Below are positions 44,508-53,146 of a DNA stretch of 64,000 nucleotides, piece by piece. Each line of letters opens with the position of its first letter. The stretch's first letter is position 1. The notes beneath the pieces were generated by a model. The model was not told the origin of the DNA, searched no databases, and saw only the letters and a program-made list of their open reading frames with translations. The position numbers were made by a program, and so were the translations under genes. This DNA comes from Sporobacter sp963663605 (GTDB taxonomy: Bacteria; Bacillota; Clostridia; Oscillospirales; Oscillospiraceae), in assembly GCA_963663605.2 (NCBI GenBank), contig CAXXVF010000002.1, forward strand, positions 496,001-560,000, written 5' to 3'.

Positions 44508-45422
44508 TTAAGATGTGAAAAGCGAATAGAAGATTTTATATGTCTTTTCCATTCCCTCCATAAACGGCGTGTACTCAAAGTCAAACGTATCGGAAAACTT
44601 TTTTCCGGAAAACAGTTCGTCTTCCGTCAACGGGAAGGGGAGCGGTATGTTTTCGGCGGCTACTTCATCGACGGTGACGGATTTAGACAGGAAAGGCCCG
44701 CCGTTGAATTTTGCGAAAGCCTCCAGCAGTGACGCGTAAGTTATTTCTTCGGGTGCGGAGAGGTTAAAAACCTCGTTATAGGCCTTTTTATTGGCGATCA
44801 TGATCATAAGCGCCCGGGCAATATCGAAAACGTAGACCATGTTGAACCTGGCCGTAGCGTCAGACGGTATGGGCACAACGTGCCTGCGCGCTATCAGTTC
44901 GACAAAATAGGATTCCCTCTGGGCGTAGTTGAACGGCCCGTAAATAAAGGTCGGGCGCAGGATCGTATACGGTATCCCGAGCTGCTTACAGGTGGCGATG
45001 GCTTCCTGCTCCAGAAGAATTTTGCTGTAGATATAATCGGAGATACGGTCGCCTTCCGATTTTGAAACGAGGGGGTCGCGCTCCGTCTTTATTTTGTGGT
45101 CAAACGGTTCATAGACGCTTGCGGTCGAAAAGATGATATAGTGCTTGATCCGGCCTTTCAGCATTTCCAGAAGGGAACTGGCGTCTCCGGGGGCATAGGC
45201 GCAGAAGTCGACCATCGCGTCGAATTCAATATCCGGCAGGAGATGCTTGACCATAACGGGGGTATGGCGGTCACATTTATATTCCCGGACGTTATCCAGA
45301 TTCAACGGGAACTGTCCTCGATTAACGACATGGAGTTCAAAATCACTGTTTTTAGACATCTGTATAGAGAAAACGCGGCCTGTGAAGGCGCTGCCGCCGA
45401 TGGCCAGTACTTTCTTGCTCAT
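44508..45422 (-). CDS. NAD-dependent epimerase/dehydratase family protein
   Basis: This extended short-chain dehydrogenase has 304 aa: a Rossmann N-terminus GGSAFTGR near 9-16 and the catalytic Tyr-x-x-x-Lys in IYSKILLEQEAI near 135-140, followed by ILRPTFIYGP. It acts on a nucleotide-sugar or related substrate that cannot be predicted. It lies directly after the DUF4037 gene, 11 bp downstream, so they may be one operon with the TPR and DUF4125 genes. Confidence 0.85.
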   Translation of the reverse strand: MSKKVLAIGGSAFTGRVFSIQMSKNSDFELHVVNRGQFPLNLDNVREYKCDRHTPVMVKHLLPDIEFDAMVDFCAYAPGDASSLLEMLKGRIKHYIIFSTASVYEPFDHKIKTERDPLVSKSEGDRISDYIYSKILLEQEAIATCKQLGIPYTILRPTFIYGPFNYAQRESYFVELIARRHVVPIPSDATARFNMVYVFDIARALMIMIANKKAYNEVFNLSAPEEITYASLLEAFAKFNGGPFLSKSVTVDEVAAENIPLPFPLTEDELFSGKKFSDTFDFEYTPFMEGMEKTYKIFYSLFTS

Positions 45423-45433
45423 ATGGTTCCCCC

Positions 45434-46369
45434 TTATTCATACTGCGCGGGCAAAGCGCGCAGAAAATCATCCTTGATACCGGCGCGGATTTCTTCGGCC
45501 TGCGTCGTTAAAAACCAGTCGTCCGAAGATGAATACCCCTGACGCCGGAGCTCGGCTGCGATTTTTGCGCAGATAGTATCGATCCGCTCAGAAACGGCAG
45601 CGTACATTCCGTCGTCGTTCATGCCCGCGCACGCGACGGCGTCGAGCATCGGCCCGAATTCACCGCCCAGAAGCGGTAATTGGGTCATTTTTCTATAGGC
45701 CCACTTGTAATACGGCCGATAGACTTTGTTTAAAAGAAAAACGGTGGATATGACGGCGTCTGTAAAACGGCACAGGACCGTCCTGAGCGTCACCCGGTCA
45801 TTTCTCTTATAGCTGCGTGCGAAGTTGTACTGTCCCGTCTGCGCGAGCGCCATGCAGCCTGCGGAAAGCTTCTTACGCCGTATATCCTCCGGGAAGTGCG
45901 CCAGCAGCTTATTGCGCGTGGCCGTAAAACTGCCTTCGTTATCCATGAAAACGCCGCCGTTTACCGCCATAGCCAGGTTTTCCTCCGGCACGCGCCGCCA
46001 TTGCTGAATTGAGCCGGGGCCTTCCGGATAACCGATGAGGCTTTTATAGAAATCGCCGGCCGTCATGACGCCGATCCGGGCGCCGTATTCCGAACGGGTG
46101 CGGCTATATTCCGGCGGATCGCTTTGAAACAATGCGTCTTTCCACGCGTGAAGTGATGGAACGGCCTCCCGGTCGCTTTCCGGAAGCCACAGGAAAAAAT
46201 CAACGCCCCAGTCATGGTCGCGCGAAATCTCGTCGTCAAAACCGAAACACTCGGAACCGTTGCCGACGAGCCCGGCCGCCATACGCGTATAGAGTTCCGG
46301 GAAGTTTTCTTTAAGCCGGGGTTGGGCCATGTCGAAAAAATATTTACGGCTGAGCTCCAAGCCGTTCAT
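45434..46369 (-). CDS. DUF4037 domain-containing putative nucleotidyltransferase
   Basis: This 311-aa cytoplasmic protein begins with a nucleotidyltransferase-like site: GNGSECFGFDDEISRDHDWGVDFFLWL, matching the GS...DxD pattern of that superfamily, followed by a helical C-terminal DUF4037 region. The substrate is unknown; analogues add nucleotides to antibiotics, RNAs or proteins. It is encoded in a tight leftward cluster, 14 bp after the TPR gene. Confidence 0.8.
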   Translation of the reverse strand: MNGLELSRKYFFDMAQPRLKENFPELYTRMAAGLVGNGSECFGFDDEISRDHDWGVDFFLWLPESDREAVPSLHAWKDALFQSDPPEYSRTRSEYGARIGVMTAGDFYKSLIGYPEGPGSIQQWRRVPEENLAMAVNGGVFMDNEGSFTATRNKLLAHFPEDIRRKKLSAGCMALAQTGQYNFARSYKRNDRVTLRTVLCRFTDAVISTVFLLNKVYRPYYKWAYRKMTQLPLLGGEFGPMLDAVACAGMNDDGMYAAVSERIDTICAKIAAELRRQGYSSSDDWFLTTQAEEIRAGIKDDFLRALPAQYE

Positions 46370-46383
46370 GAGGTGTTCTCCTT

Positions 46384-47304
46384 TTAGCCGTGATTTTTAT
46401 TCAGACGGCCGAGCATCTGACGGCATTCCGATACGCGGGGATGCTCCGGCCCTAATATATCCTCAAAAAGCGCAAGGGCGCTTTCAATATGTATAACAGC
46501 TTCTTCCGTTTCTCCGAGCGCGTCATAGGTCATGGCGATATTTCGTTCGGTCGCGGCGTATTCGATATTCCTGCCGAAAAACCTTTCCGTCAGCTCCAGC
46601 GCTTTTTGGTAGCGCGCCAGCGCGTCCCTGTAATTGCCCGCACGGGTGAGCAGAGCCGCTTTTGTTGAAAGCGCTGCCGCGTGGTGGACGTTTGGCTCGC
46701 GCATGTTTTCGTAGAGCTCCAGCGCGCTGTCGGACGCCTTTTCCGCTTCGGACGCGTTTCCCATCCGAAAGTATATCGTGGCCAGGTTGTTCAGCGATGT
46801 CGCGGCCTCGTGTTCGTTGTCCGGGAAGCTGCCGACAAGCGCGTACGCCTCTTTGGCCGCGCCCAGCGCCTTGTCGTAGTCGCCTGTATCCTGATATGTC
46901 AGCGCCAGATTGTTGAGGACGCCGGCATACGCGTAGTCGTTTTGCATATTACAGGCAACTAAAATATCCTTAGCCTCAAGAAAAAGTCCGGCGGCCATTT
47001 CGGGTTTGCCCGTCAGCCGGTAAAGTCCCGCGAGGTTTAAAAGGACCGTTGCGTAATGGACCGACTCGTACATTCCGCTGCGCTTGAATATTATAAGCGC
47101 TTTTTGAAAAGCGTCCTCAGATTCGCCGTACCGGCTGACCCCGCGCAGGAATCCGGCCAGTTCGTTCAGGACTGAAGCGTATTCCAGACTGTCGGCGTGT
47201 CCGGAATCCTCAAGTTTGCTCAGATGCGATTTGATATGCGCCTCGACGCTTTTTTTATCGCCCGCCTGGTACAGCGCATCGAGCTTTTCAAAGAAATCGT
47301 TCAT
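46384..47304 (-). CDS. Tetratricopeptide repeat protein
   Basis: A 306-aa protein built almost wholly of TPR units of the kinesin-light-chain type, for example YASVLNELAGFLRG, YATVLLNLAGLYRLTG and YAGVLNNLALTYQDTGDYDKAL. It should be a soluble interaction scaffold. Its stop and start are joined to the flanking DUF4037 and DUF4125 genes (4-bp overlap with the latter), suggesting the three products work as a unit. Confidence 0.88.
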   Translation of the reverse strand: MNDFFEKLDALYQAGDKKSVEAHIKSHLSKLEDSGHADSLEYASVLNELAGFLRGVSRYGESEDAFQKALIIFKRSGMYESVHYATVLLNLAGLYRLTGKPEMAAGLFLEAKDILVACNMQNDYAYAGVLNNLALTYQDTGDYDKALGAAKEAYALVGSFPDNEHEAATSLNNLATIYFRMGNASEAEKASDSALELYENMREPNVHHAAALSTKAALLTRAGNYRDALARYQKALELTERFFGRNIEYAATERNIAMTYDALGETEEAVIHIESALALFEDILGPEHPRVSECRQMLGRLNKNHG

Positions 47305-47987
47305 AGCTTGACGTTGGTGCCGGTGCCGCTTTCATTGTTGAACGTCACCTGGATACCCGCCTCTTCGATACGTTTTCTGGTGGCGGCTTCCGCGTCCTCG
47401 AGCGTTTTATAGCCGTAATGCTTTACGGAATTTGCGAGGATGTTCTCCGCAAGAGACTGTCCGTCCGCCTCAAGCGCAAGCAGGTGCTTTTTAAGAGCCT
47501 CCAGCGTCTTCTGAGAGTAGGTGAGCAGTTCGCCCACCTGATACGTCTCGATAGACGTGACGCCGGCCAGGTCCGAAACAGAGCGCAGCGGCCGGCCGGA
47601 ACCGGACACGTACGGATATTTTTCAAACAGCGTGACCGTCTGGTCGAGCAGCTTGTCGGATATATCCTGCGCGAGCCTTGTTACAGTGTCGTCCGGCATT
47701 TGCATCTGCCCCAAGAGCTGTTCGTACTGGCCGGGTTCAGCGTGTTTCATCATATGGATGTATTTTTCCATCACTAAGTTGCGCCCATCCAAAACGGCGC
47801 CCGTCAGGTCGTCGTAATAAGACGACAATACATCGTCCGACCAGGCCTGAAACTGGCCGCGGCGCATGCCCTCGAACGTCTTGCGGTCGTTCTGGCAGGA
47901 TGCGCGCGGGCCGCCTTCGTTAACAGCCTGAAACATGTCCCATTCAAACGAGATGATTTTTTTGATGAGTTCGTTTTTCGTTTCCAT
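47301..47987 (-). CDS. DUF4125 family protein
   Basis: This 228-aa protein of unknown function has the DUF4125 N-terminal pattern IISFEWDMFQAVNEGGPRASCQNDRKTFEGMRRGQF. The rest is helical. ATG 47987 is chosen because GGAGG lies seven bases upstream; an earlier Met at 48017 has none. It leads the DUF4125-TPR-DUF4037 cluster under the promoter at 48036-48063. Confidence 0.85.
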   Translation of the reverse strand: METKNELIKKIISFEWDMFQAVNEGGPRASCQNDRKTFEGMRRGQFQAWSDDVLSSYYDDLTGAVLDGRNLVMEKYIHMMKHAEPGQYEQLLGQMQMPDDTVTRLAQDISDKLLDQTVTLFEKYPYVSGSGRPLRSVSDLAGVTSIETYQVGELLTYSQKTLEALKKHLLALEADGQSLAENILANSVKHYGYKTLEDAEAATRKRIEEAGIQVTFNNESGTGTNVKL

Positions 47988-48035
47988 TTGGCTACCTCCG
48001 TTTGTTAAAAAGGCCAAATACCGCTCTTTTAATTT

Positions 48036-48063
48036 AGTATAACGGAAAACATGTATGTGTCAA
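48036..48063 (-). promoter_or_regulatory. Sigma-A promoter of the DUF4125-TPR-DUF4037 cluster
   Basis: Read leftward: -35 TTGACA (48063-48058), a 16-bp spacer and -10 TATACT (48041-48036), about 50 bp upstream of the ATG. Confidence 0.7.
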
Positions 48064-48174
48064 CTAAATATATAACTGATATTTGGTAATTTGTTATGCT
48101 AAACATACAATGATTGCGTTATATTACTGAAAACTACCTTTTGCGTATTGCATGTTGTTTATTTTCGATTTAGA

Positions 48175-48206
48175 AAAACGCGGCTCCATAAAGCCGCGTT
48201 TTTTCG
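48175..48206 (-). terminator. Terminator after dapB
   Basis: AAAACGCGGCT (48175-48185) and AGCCGCGTTTT (48192-48202) form an 11-bp stem, with T-runs on both sides. It lies 10 bp past the dapB stop. Confidence 0.8.
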
Positions 48207-48214
48207 TTTCTTCA

Positions 48215-48973
48215 TCAGTCTTTCAGCAGGGCCTGCATGTCGTACATGCCCGGTTTCGTGACCGTTGCCATGAACTTGGCCGCCTTGACGGCGCCCGAGG
48301 CGAAGACATCGCGTGAATATGCTGTGTGCTTGATTTCCAGGACTTCATCGAGCCCGGCAAACACGATGCTGTGCTCGCCGACGATGGTGCCGCCGCGCAG
48401 CGAAGAAATCCCGATCTCATTGTCGGCGCGCGGCTTGCGGACGCTTTGGCGTTCATAAACGTATTCCGAGTCGCAGGGCAGGGAAGTGCGCGCGGCATCG
48501 GCCAGCATAAGCGCCGTGCCGCTCGGCGCGTCGACTTTCCGCCGATGGTGGCGCTCGACGATTTCGACGTCAAAGCCGGCGCCCAGAAACGCGCAGGTTT
48601 TTCGGATAAGATCCATCATGAGGTTGATGCCTACGGACAGATTGCCGGTCTTGAAAACCGGTATATTTTCCGACGTTTTGCGTATCAGCTCCAGCTGCGC
48701 ATCGTCATATCCCGTCGTGCAAAGGATGACGGGCGTTTTTTTGCGTTCGGCGTAGCTTAAGAGATTCGACAGCGCCGCCGGGTTTGAGAAATCGATTATG
48801 GCGTCGGCGTGGCCGCCGAACTCCATAGGATCCGCGTATACGGGGAAATTACCGGGCTTTTCTGTGTTGATGTCGAAACCGGCGGCGACTTCAATGGCGT
48901 CGTCGCTGTCGGCGATACGCGCCACGGTCCGTCCCATATAGCCGTTGCAGCCGGATATGATTATCTTTAGCAT
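48215..48973 (-). CDS. dapB: 4-hydroxy-tetrahydrodipicolinate reductase
   Basis: It reduces the product of DapA to tetrahydrodipicolinate in lysine and diaminopimelate synthesis. Its 252 aa include the NAD(P)-binding SGCNGYMGRTVA at the start and the catalytic ERHHRRKVDAPSGTAL. It lies 20 bp downstream of dapA. Tetrahydrodipicolinate also feeds dipicolinate for spores. Confidence 0.97.
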   Translation of the reverse strand: MLKIIISGCNGYMGRTVARIADSDDAIEVAAGFDINTEKPGNFPVYADPMEFGGHADAIIDFSNPAALSNLLSYAERKKTPVILCTTGYDDAQLELIRKTSENIPVFKTGNLSVGINLMMDLIRKTCAFLGAGFDVEIVERHHRRKVDAPSGTALMLADAARTSLPCDSEYVYERQSVRKPRADNEIGISSLRGGTIVGEHSIVFAGLDEVLEIKHTAYSRDVFASGAVKAAKFMATVTKPGMYDMQALLKD

Positions 48974-48992
48974 TATTATTGTACTCTCCAGA

Positions 48993-49880
48993 TTATTTGA
49001 TGAGGCCGAGCATTTGCATGGAACCCTTGAGTTTTTCCAGGTTTGACGGCTCCATATCGCAAAGCGGAAGACGCGTGCCGCCGACGTCCATGCCCATCAG
49101 GTTCATAGCCGCTTTGATTGGGATTGGATTGACCTCAATGAAAAGCTTGTTGATCAGGTCGAGGTATTTAAGCTGGAGCTCGGTCCCGCGCTTGAAGTCG
49201 CCGCTCAAGCATGCGCCGGTCATCTCGGACACAACGGACGGTATGATATTCGCGGCCACGGAGATGACGCCCTTTGCGCCGAGCGCCATCATCGGAACGG
49301 CCTCGTTGTCGTTGCCGCACCAAATGTTGATGTTGTCTCCGCAGGCGGCGATCGTTGCGGAAAGCAGCGCAAAATTGCCGGAGGCCTCTTTGATGCCGTT
49401 TATATTCGGGTGCTTGGAAAGCTCCGTGTATGTCTCCGCCGTAAACGAGACGCCCGTCCGGCCCGGGACGTTGTAGAGTATGATGGGAATGCCCACCCGG
49501 TCGGCAACGTAAGTATAATGCTTGATCAGGCCGCGCTGGGTGGCTTTGTTGTAGTACGGCGTCACCATTAACAGCGCGTCGGCCTTCGAGGCCTCGGCTT
49601 CCTGTGACAGCTCGAGCGCCGCGATCGTGTCGTTGCTGCCGGAGCCGGCGATGACCTTGACGCGTCCCGCGACATGGCGTACGCAGAAATCGACCGTTTC
49701 AGTATGCTCCTGCATGGACTGCGTAGCGCTTTCGCCTGTCGTGCCGCAGATGGTTATGGCGGAAGTGCCGCCCTTTATCTGAAAATCAATGAGTTCGCCC
49801 AGCTTGGCGTAATCGACCTTCCCGTCCCGGAAAGGTGTGATGATCGCTACGGAAGAACCGGTAAAAATCGGTGTTTTCAT
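48993..49880 (-). CDS. dapA: 4-hydroxy-tetrahydrodipicolinate synthase
   Basis: This TIM-barrel lyase condenses pyruvate with aspartate semialdehyde. At 295 aa it has GTTGESAT near residue 46, YNVPGRTG near 137 and the Schiff-base lysine in IKEASGN near 165. It is preceded by AAGGAGG. The region between asd and dapA holds a stable hairpin (49901-49927). Confidence 0.97.
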   Translation of the reverse strand: MKTPIFTGSSVAIITPFRDGKVDYAKLGELIDFQIKGGTSAITICGTTGESATQSMQEHTETVDFCVRHVAGRVKVIAGSGSNDTIAALELSQEAEASKADALLMVTPYYNKATQRGLIKHYTYVADRVGIPIILYNVPGRTGVSFTAETYTELSKHPNINGIKEASGNFALLSATIAACGDNINIWCGNDNEAVPMMALGAKGVISVAANIIPSVVSEMTGACLSGDFKRGTELQLKYLDLINKLFIEVNPIPIKAAMNLMGMDVGGTRLPLCDMEPSNLEKLKGSMQMLGLIK

Positions 49881-49900
49881 AAATGAACCTCCTTAAGTCC

Positions 49901-49927
49901 GGGCCGGTCATATTATGACGCCGGCCC
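49901..49927. repeat. GC-rich hairpin between asd and dapA
   Basis: GGGCCGGTCATA and its near-complement TATGA-CG-CCGGCCC form a strong stem with a two-base bulge. There is no U-tract, so it is more likely an mRNA processing or stability element than a terminator. Confidence 0.5.
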
Positions 49928-49956
49928 CCTTTGGCCTTCATTTTTTTAAATAGCTT

Positions 49957-51033
49957 TTAAATATACCCCTCGGCGCACAGCAGCTCCGCCATCAGGACGG
50001 CGCCGCCGGCAGCGCCGCGCAGCGTATTGTGGCTTAAGCAGACAAATTTGTAGTCGTACTGCGTATCCTCGCGCAGCCGTCCGACTGAGACGGCCATACC
50101 GTTTTCAAGCATACGGTCGAGTTTCGTCTGCGGGCGGTCGGGCTCTTCAAAGTAGTGTAGGATTTTCTTCGGCGCCGTCGGCAGCTTCAGCTCCTGCGCA
50201 CGGCCGGAAAATGAAGCCCATCTGTCTTTTATGACCTCAATGGAGGGTTTATTCTCAAAAGACATGAAAACGGCTGCCAGATGGCCGTCTGTCGCGGCGA
50301 CGCGGATACACTGAGAGGTAATGGACGGAGAGGAAGCGTTGACGATCTCGCCGTTTTCGATACGGCCCCAGACCTTCAGCGGCTCGCGCTCGGATTTTTC
50401 CTCCTCGCCGCCGATATACGGAATGACATTGTCGACCATCTCCGGCCACGTTTCAAACGTTTTGCCGGCGCCTGATATGGCCTGATACGTACATACGAGC
50501 GTTTTCGTCAGACCGAACGCGTCCTTGAGGGGATGCAGAGCGGGGACATAGCTCTGAATGGAGCAGTTGGATTTAACGGCGATGAATCCCCGCTTTGTCC
50601 CAAGTCGTTTTCGCTGATCGTCTATGACTTTGATGTGTCCGGAATTGATTTCCGGTATGACCATCGGCACGTCGGGCGTCCACCGGTGCGCGCTGTTGTT
50701 AGAAACGACCGGACATTCGGCCTTGGCGTAAGCTTCCTCCAGCGCCCGGATCTCATCCTTCTTCATATCAACGGCCGAGAATACAAAGTCGACAGAGTCC
50801 GCCACCGCGCGTACGTCGGCGGCGTTTTTGACGACGAGACGCCGGGCGGCTTCCGGCATGGCCGAAGCCATGTGCCAGCGGCCGTCCACAGCCTCTTCAT
50901 ATGTTTTTCCGGCGCTGCGGGCGGATGCCGCGACAACAGTAAGCTCAAACCAAGGATGGTTTTCCGTCAGCGTTACGAAACGCTGGCCGACCATGCCCGT
51001 GGCGCCGATAATACCGACTTTATACTTTTTCAT
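49957..51033 (-). CDS. asd: Aspartate-semialdehyde dehydrogenase, archaeal/fungal type
   Basis: It reduces aspartyl phosphate to aspartate semialdehyde, the branch point to lysine, methionine and threonine. It has 358 aa, with the NADP fold GIIGATGMVGQRF and active-site cysteine in VKSNCSIQSY near 151. The layout matches the form common in archaea, yeast and some clostridia rather than the E. coli form. It is the first gene after the lysine riboswitch and is followed by dapA and dapB. Confidence 0.95.
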   Translation of the reverse strand: MKKYKVGIIGATGMVGQRFVTLTENHPWFELTVVAASARSAGKTYEEAVDGRWHMASAMPEAARRLVVKNAADVRAVADSVDFVFSAVDMKKDEIRALEEAYAKAECPVVSNNSAHRWTPDVPMVIPEINSGHIKVIDDQRKRLGTKRGFIAVKSNCSIQSYVPALHPLKDAFGLTKTLVCTYQAISGAGKTFETWPEMVDNVIPYIGGEEEKSEREPLKVWGRIENGEIVNASSPSITSQCIRVAATDGHLAAVFMSFENKPSIEVIKDRWASFSGRAQELKLPTAPKKILHYFEEPDRPQTKLDRMLENGMAVSVGRLREDTQYDYKFVCLSHNTLRGAAGGAVLMAELLCAEGYI

Positions 51034-51116
51034 AATTAACCCCTCGCAAAAAACTTATAATTCATCCTATTCATATTGCGCTTTGTTTTTACTCAAAACA
51101 CAGCATATTGTATAAA

Positions 51117-51150
51117 AATTAATCAGCAGGCTGGTAAACCGGCTGATTTT
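51117..51150 (-). terminator. Riboswitch-controlled terminator before asd
   Basis: A 10-bp stem with one mismatch (51121-51130 with 51139-51148) is followed leftward by TTAATTTTTAT. It sits between the lysine aptamer and asd, so it is the likely expression platform. Confidence 0.7.
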
Positions 51151-51185
51151 GTAATATAATGTCGATAAAATATCAACAGTTCATA

Positions 51186-51365
51186 CTTCAAAAGCAGTCA
51201 GTACTCCACCTTTCTCAGGTGACAGTCGCCGGGCTTTTAACCCGAAAACCAGGACGGCCACATCCGAATATGGCATTCCTTCGGCGGTCTGCCCTTTCAC
51301 AGCGGGTCGTTGGATTGTCGGGATCCTCGCCGCAGTTACTTATTAAGACCGCGCCTCTGCGCTTT
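51186..51365 (-). ncRNA. Lysine riboswitch (L box)
   Basis: Read on the minus strand, the segment has the conserved lysine-aptamer blocks: AGAGGCGCGG near the 5' side, AAGTAAC, then AAAGGGCAGACCGCCGAAG, GGGTTAAAAGCCCGGCGACTGTCACC and GGTGGAGTACT near the 3' side, closed by a P1 helix. It lies directly before asd and is followed by a terminator stem. Lysine binding would turn off asd-dapA-dapB. Identification is by motif matching, not a covariance model. Confidence 0.88.
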
Positions 51366-51381
51366 CTTTAATTAGATATAA

Positions 51382-51410
51382 ATATTAACATACAAGTATT
51401 TTAGTGTCAA
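51382..51410 (-). promoter_or_regulatory. Sigma-A promoter of the lysine riboswitch operon
   Basis: Read leftward: -35 TTGACA (51410-51405), a 17-bp spacer and -10 TAATAT (51387-51382). Transcription would begin about 10 nt before the aptamer. Confidence 0.7.
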
Positions 51411-51466
51411 TACGGCAGTTTCTTTTACGGCGCATGGCCGGCTGCCTTATTTTGAAAGGAAATCCC

Positions 51467-53146
51467 ATGAAAAAAGCCGCAAAAATCAGTCTTTTAACGC
51501 TTCTGATACTTATGCTGGTATTTACGACTTATTTCGGTTATCCCAAAGCCGAAGCGTATACGCCTCCCTATACGATGATACGGGTCGGCCTATATTACGG
51601 CTCCAATACGCTGCCGTCGGCCAATCTGCAAAACGTCACGGGCTGCGGAAGCGGCTATCAGTTCGGGATACTGGACGACGACCGGAATTTTATTCCGCTG
51701 AACGTAACGACTGCTGAAACGAAGATCACGATGCTCCGTGACAGGAATATGGTCTATAACAGCAGCAAAAACCGCTACGACCCCGGTTCGGAAGGCAGCA
51801 TCGTCGTCGGTTGCTATCATATCCAGATGAACGTGCCGTATACAACCTATGCGGAGGCGGCGGCAGCCGTATCGGGATTTTCCACAGGCTTTGTCAAGTA
51901 TTCAAACGGCAGTTTTTACGGAATGACAGGCAATTACATATCTGCCGAGGACGCCTCGGCCGCCATAACCGCAAACGGGCTCACGGAATGCGCCGTCAAC
52001 AGCGGCTCGTCGTATACGATGACCGTCGTGGCCACCGGCACGAACCGAATACTGTTTGAGTTTGAATACGGCACATCGTTTTATCTCACCGTCATGCCCC
52101 TGTCGCAAAACGGCGAGAAATGCGTTACATGGTTCAAGGGCTACCGGTATTACGGCGGCTTCCAGTATCACCGGGAAGGCGGAGGCGACCTGATCGTATA
52201 CAACGCGGTCGACGTCGAGGATTACGTCAAGGGCGTTATCCCGTATGAAATGTCGGCAAGCTGGCCGCTCGAAGCCCTCAAGGCACAGGCCGTCTGCGCG
52301 CGGTCTTACGCCATAGCCAATCTGGGCAAACACAGCAGTTACGGCTTTGATTTGTGCACGTCCGAATGCTGTCAGGTATACAGGGGCGTAGGCCTTGCCA
52401 ACGCCAATTCGGACGCTGCCGTTGACCAGACGGCCGGAATGTATATGACCTATAACGGTGAGCTGTGCGTGGCGTATTACTCGTCCTGCGACGGCGGCGC
52501 GACTGAAAACAGCGAAAACGTCTGGAATGAGGCGATCCCGTATCTGCGCGGCGTCATCGACCCGTATGAGGCGGACGTCGCCGGCAGCCTTTCCTATTAT
52601 AACTGGACGGTTACATATACGCCCGCGGAAATAACGTCGCGGCTGAGAAGCAAGGGGTACAACTGCGGTACGATCGTAAGTATGACCGTATCACAGTTTA
52701 CGGATGTGGGCAACGTCTATAAAGTGACGCTGACCGACTCAAACGGCGTCAAATGGAACTTTACGAAAGGCGACAGAATCCGCTCGGCGCTCGGCGTGAG
52801 CTCCATACGCTTCACGATAAACGGGGATACGCAAAACACCTATTACATAAACGGCGCTTCCGGCACGATCACCGGCAGCCTTGAAAACAGCTATGCCGTC
52901 GGCTCAAACGGTATCGCCGAGATACTCGGGCATAATAACGTCTATGCAATCACAGGCACTGGTGAGACACTGGAGATCGGAGAAGACACGCAGCAAAACA
53001 CTTCCGGGAATTTCGTTATTACCGGGACGGGTCGCGGCCATAATGTCGGCATGAGCCAGTGGGGCGCATACTCTATGGCAAAATACCACAACATGACGTA
53101 TGATCAGATACTGAGATTCTATTTTACCGGGGTTTCAATAGGATGA
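51467..53146 (+). CDS. SpoIID/LytB domain-containing protein
   Basis: This exported cell-wall protein of the SpoIID family has members that cleave denuded glycan strands during engulfment. Its 559 aa start with a signal peptide (MKKAAKISLLTLLILMLVF...AEAY). The SpoIID core has DVEDYVKGVIPYEMSASWPLEALKAQAVCARSYA and ends with RGHNVGMSQWGAYSMAKYHN. It contains an N-terminal extension of about 190 residues not seen in the short SpoIID of Bacillus. ATG 51467 follows GAAAGGA; the frame to 51404 has no ribosome site. It overlaps queA by 4 bp. Confidence 0.9.
   Translation: MKKAAKISLLTLLILMLVFTTYFGYPKAEAYTPPYTMIRVGLYYGSNTLPSANLQNVTGCGSGYQFGILDDDRNFIPLNVTTAETKITMLRDRNMVYNSSKNRYDPGSEGSIVVGCYHIQMNVPYTTYAEAAAAVSGFSTGFVKYSNGSFYGMTGNYISAEDASAAITANGLTECAVNSGSSYTMTVVATGTNRILFEFEYGTSFYLTVMPLSQNGEKCVTWFKGYRYYGGFQYHREGGGDLIVYNAVDVEDYVKGVIPYEMSASWPLEALKAQAVCARSYAIANLGKHSSYGFDLCTSECCQVYRGVGLANANSDAAVDQTAGMYMTYNGELCVAYYSSCDGGATENSENVWNEAIPYLRGVIDPYEADVAGSLSYYNWTVTYTPAEITSRLRSKGYNCGTIVSMTVSQFTDVGNVYKVTLTDSNGVKWNFTKGDRIRSALGVSSIRFTINGDTQNTYYINGASGTITGSLENSYAVGSNGIAEILGHNNVYAITGTGETLEIGEDTQQNTSGNFVITGTGRGHNVGMSQWGAYSMAKYHNMTYDQILRFYFTGVSIG

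Noticed and set aside
49901..49927. Terminator between asd and dapA
   Set aside because: The stem is strong but has no U-tract in the leftward direction, and the three genes make a natural operon.
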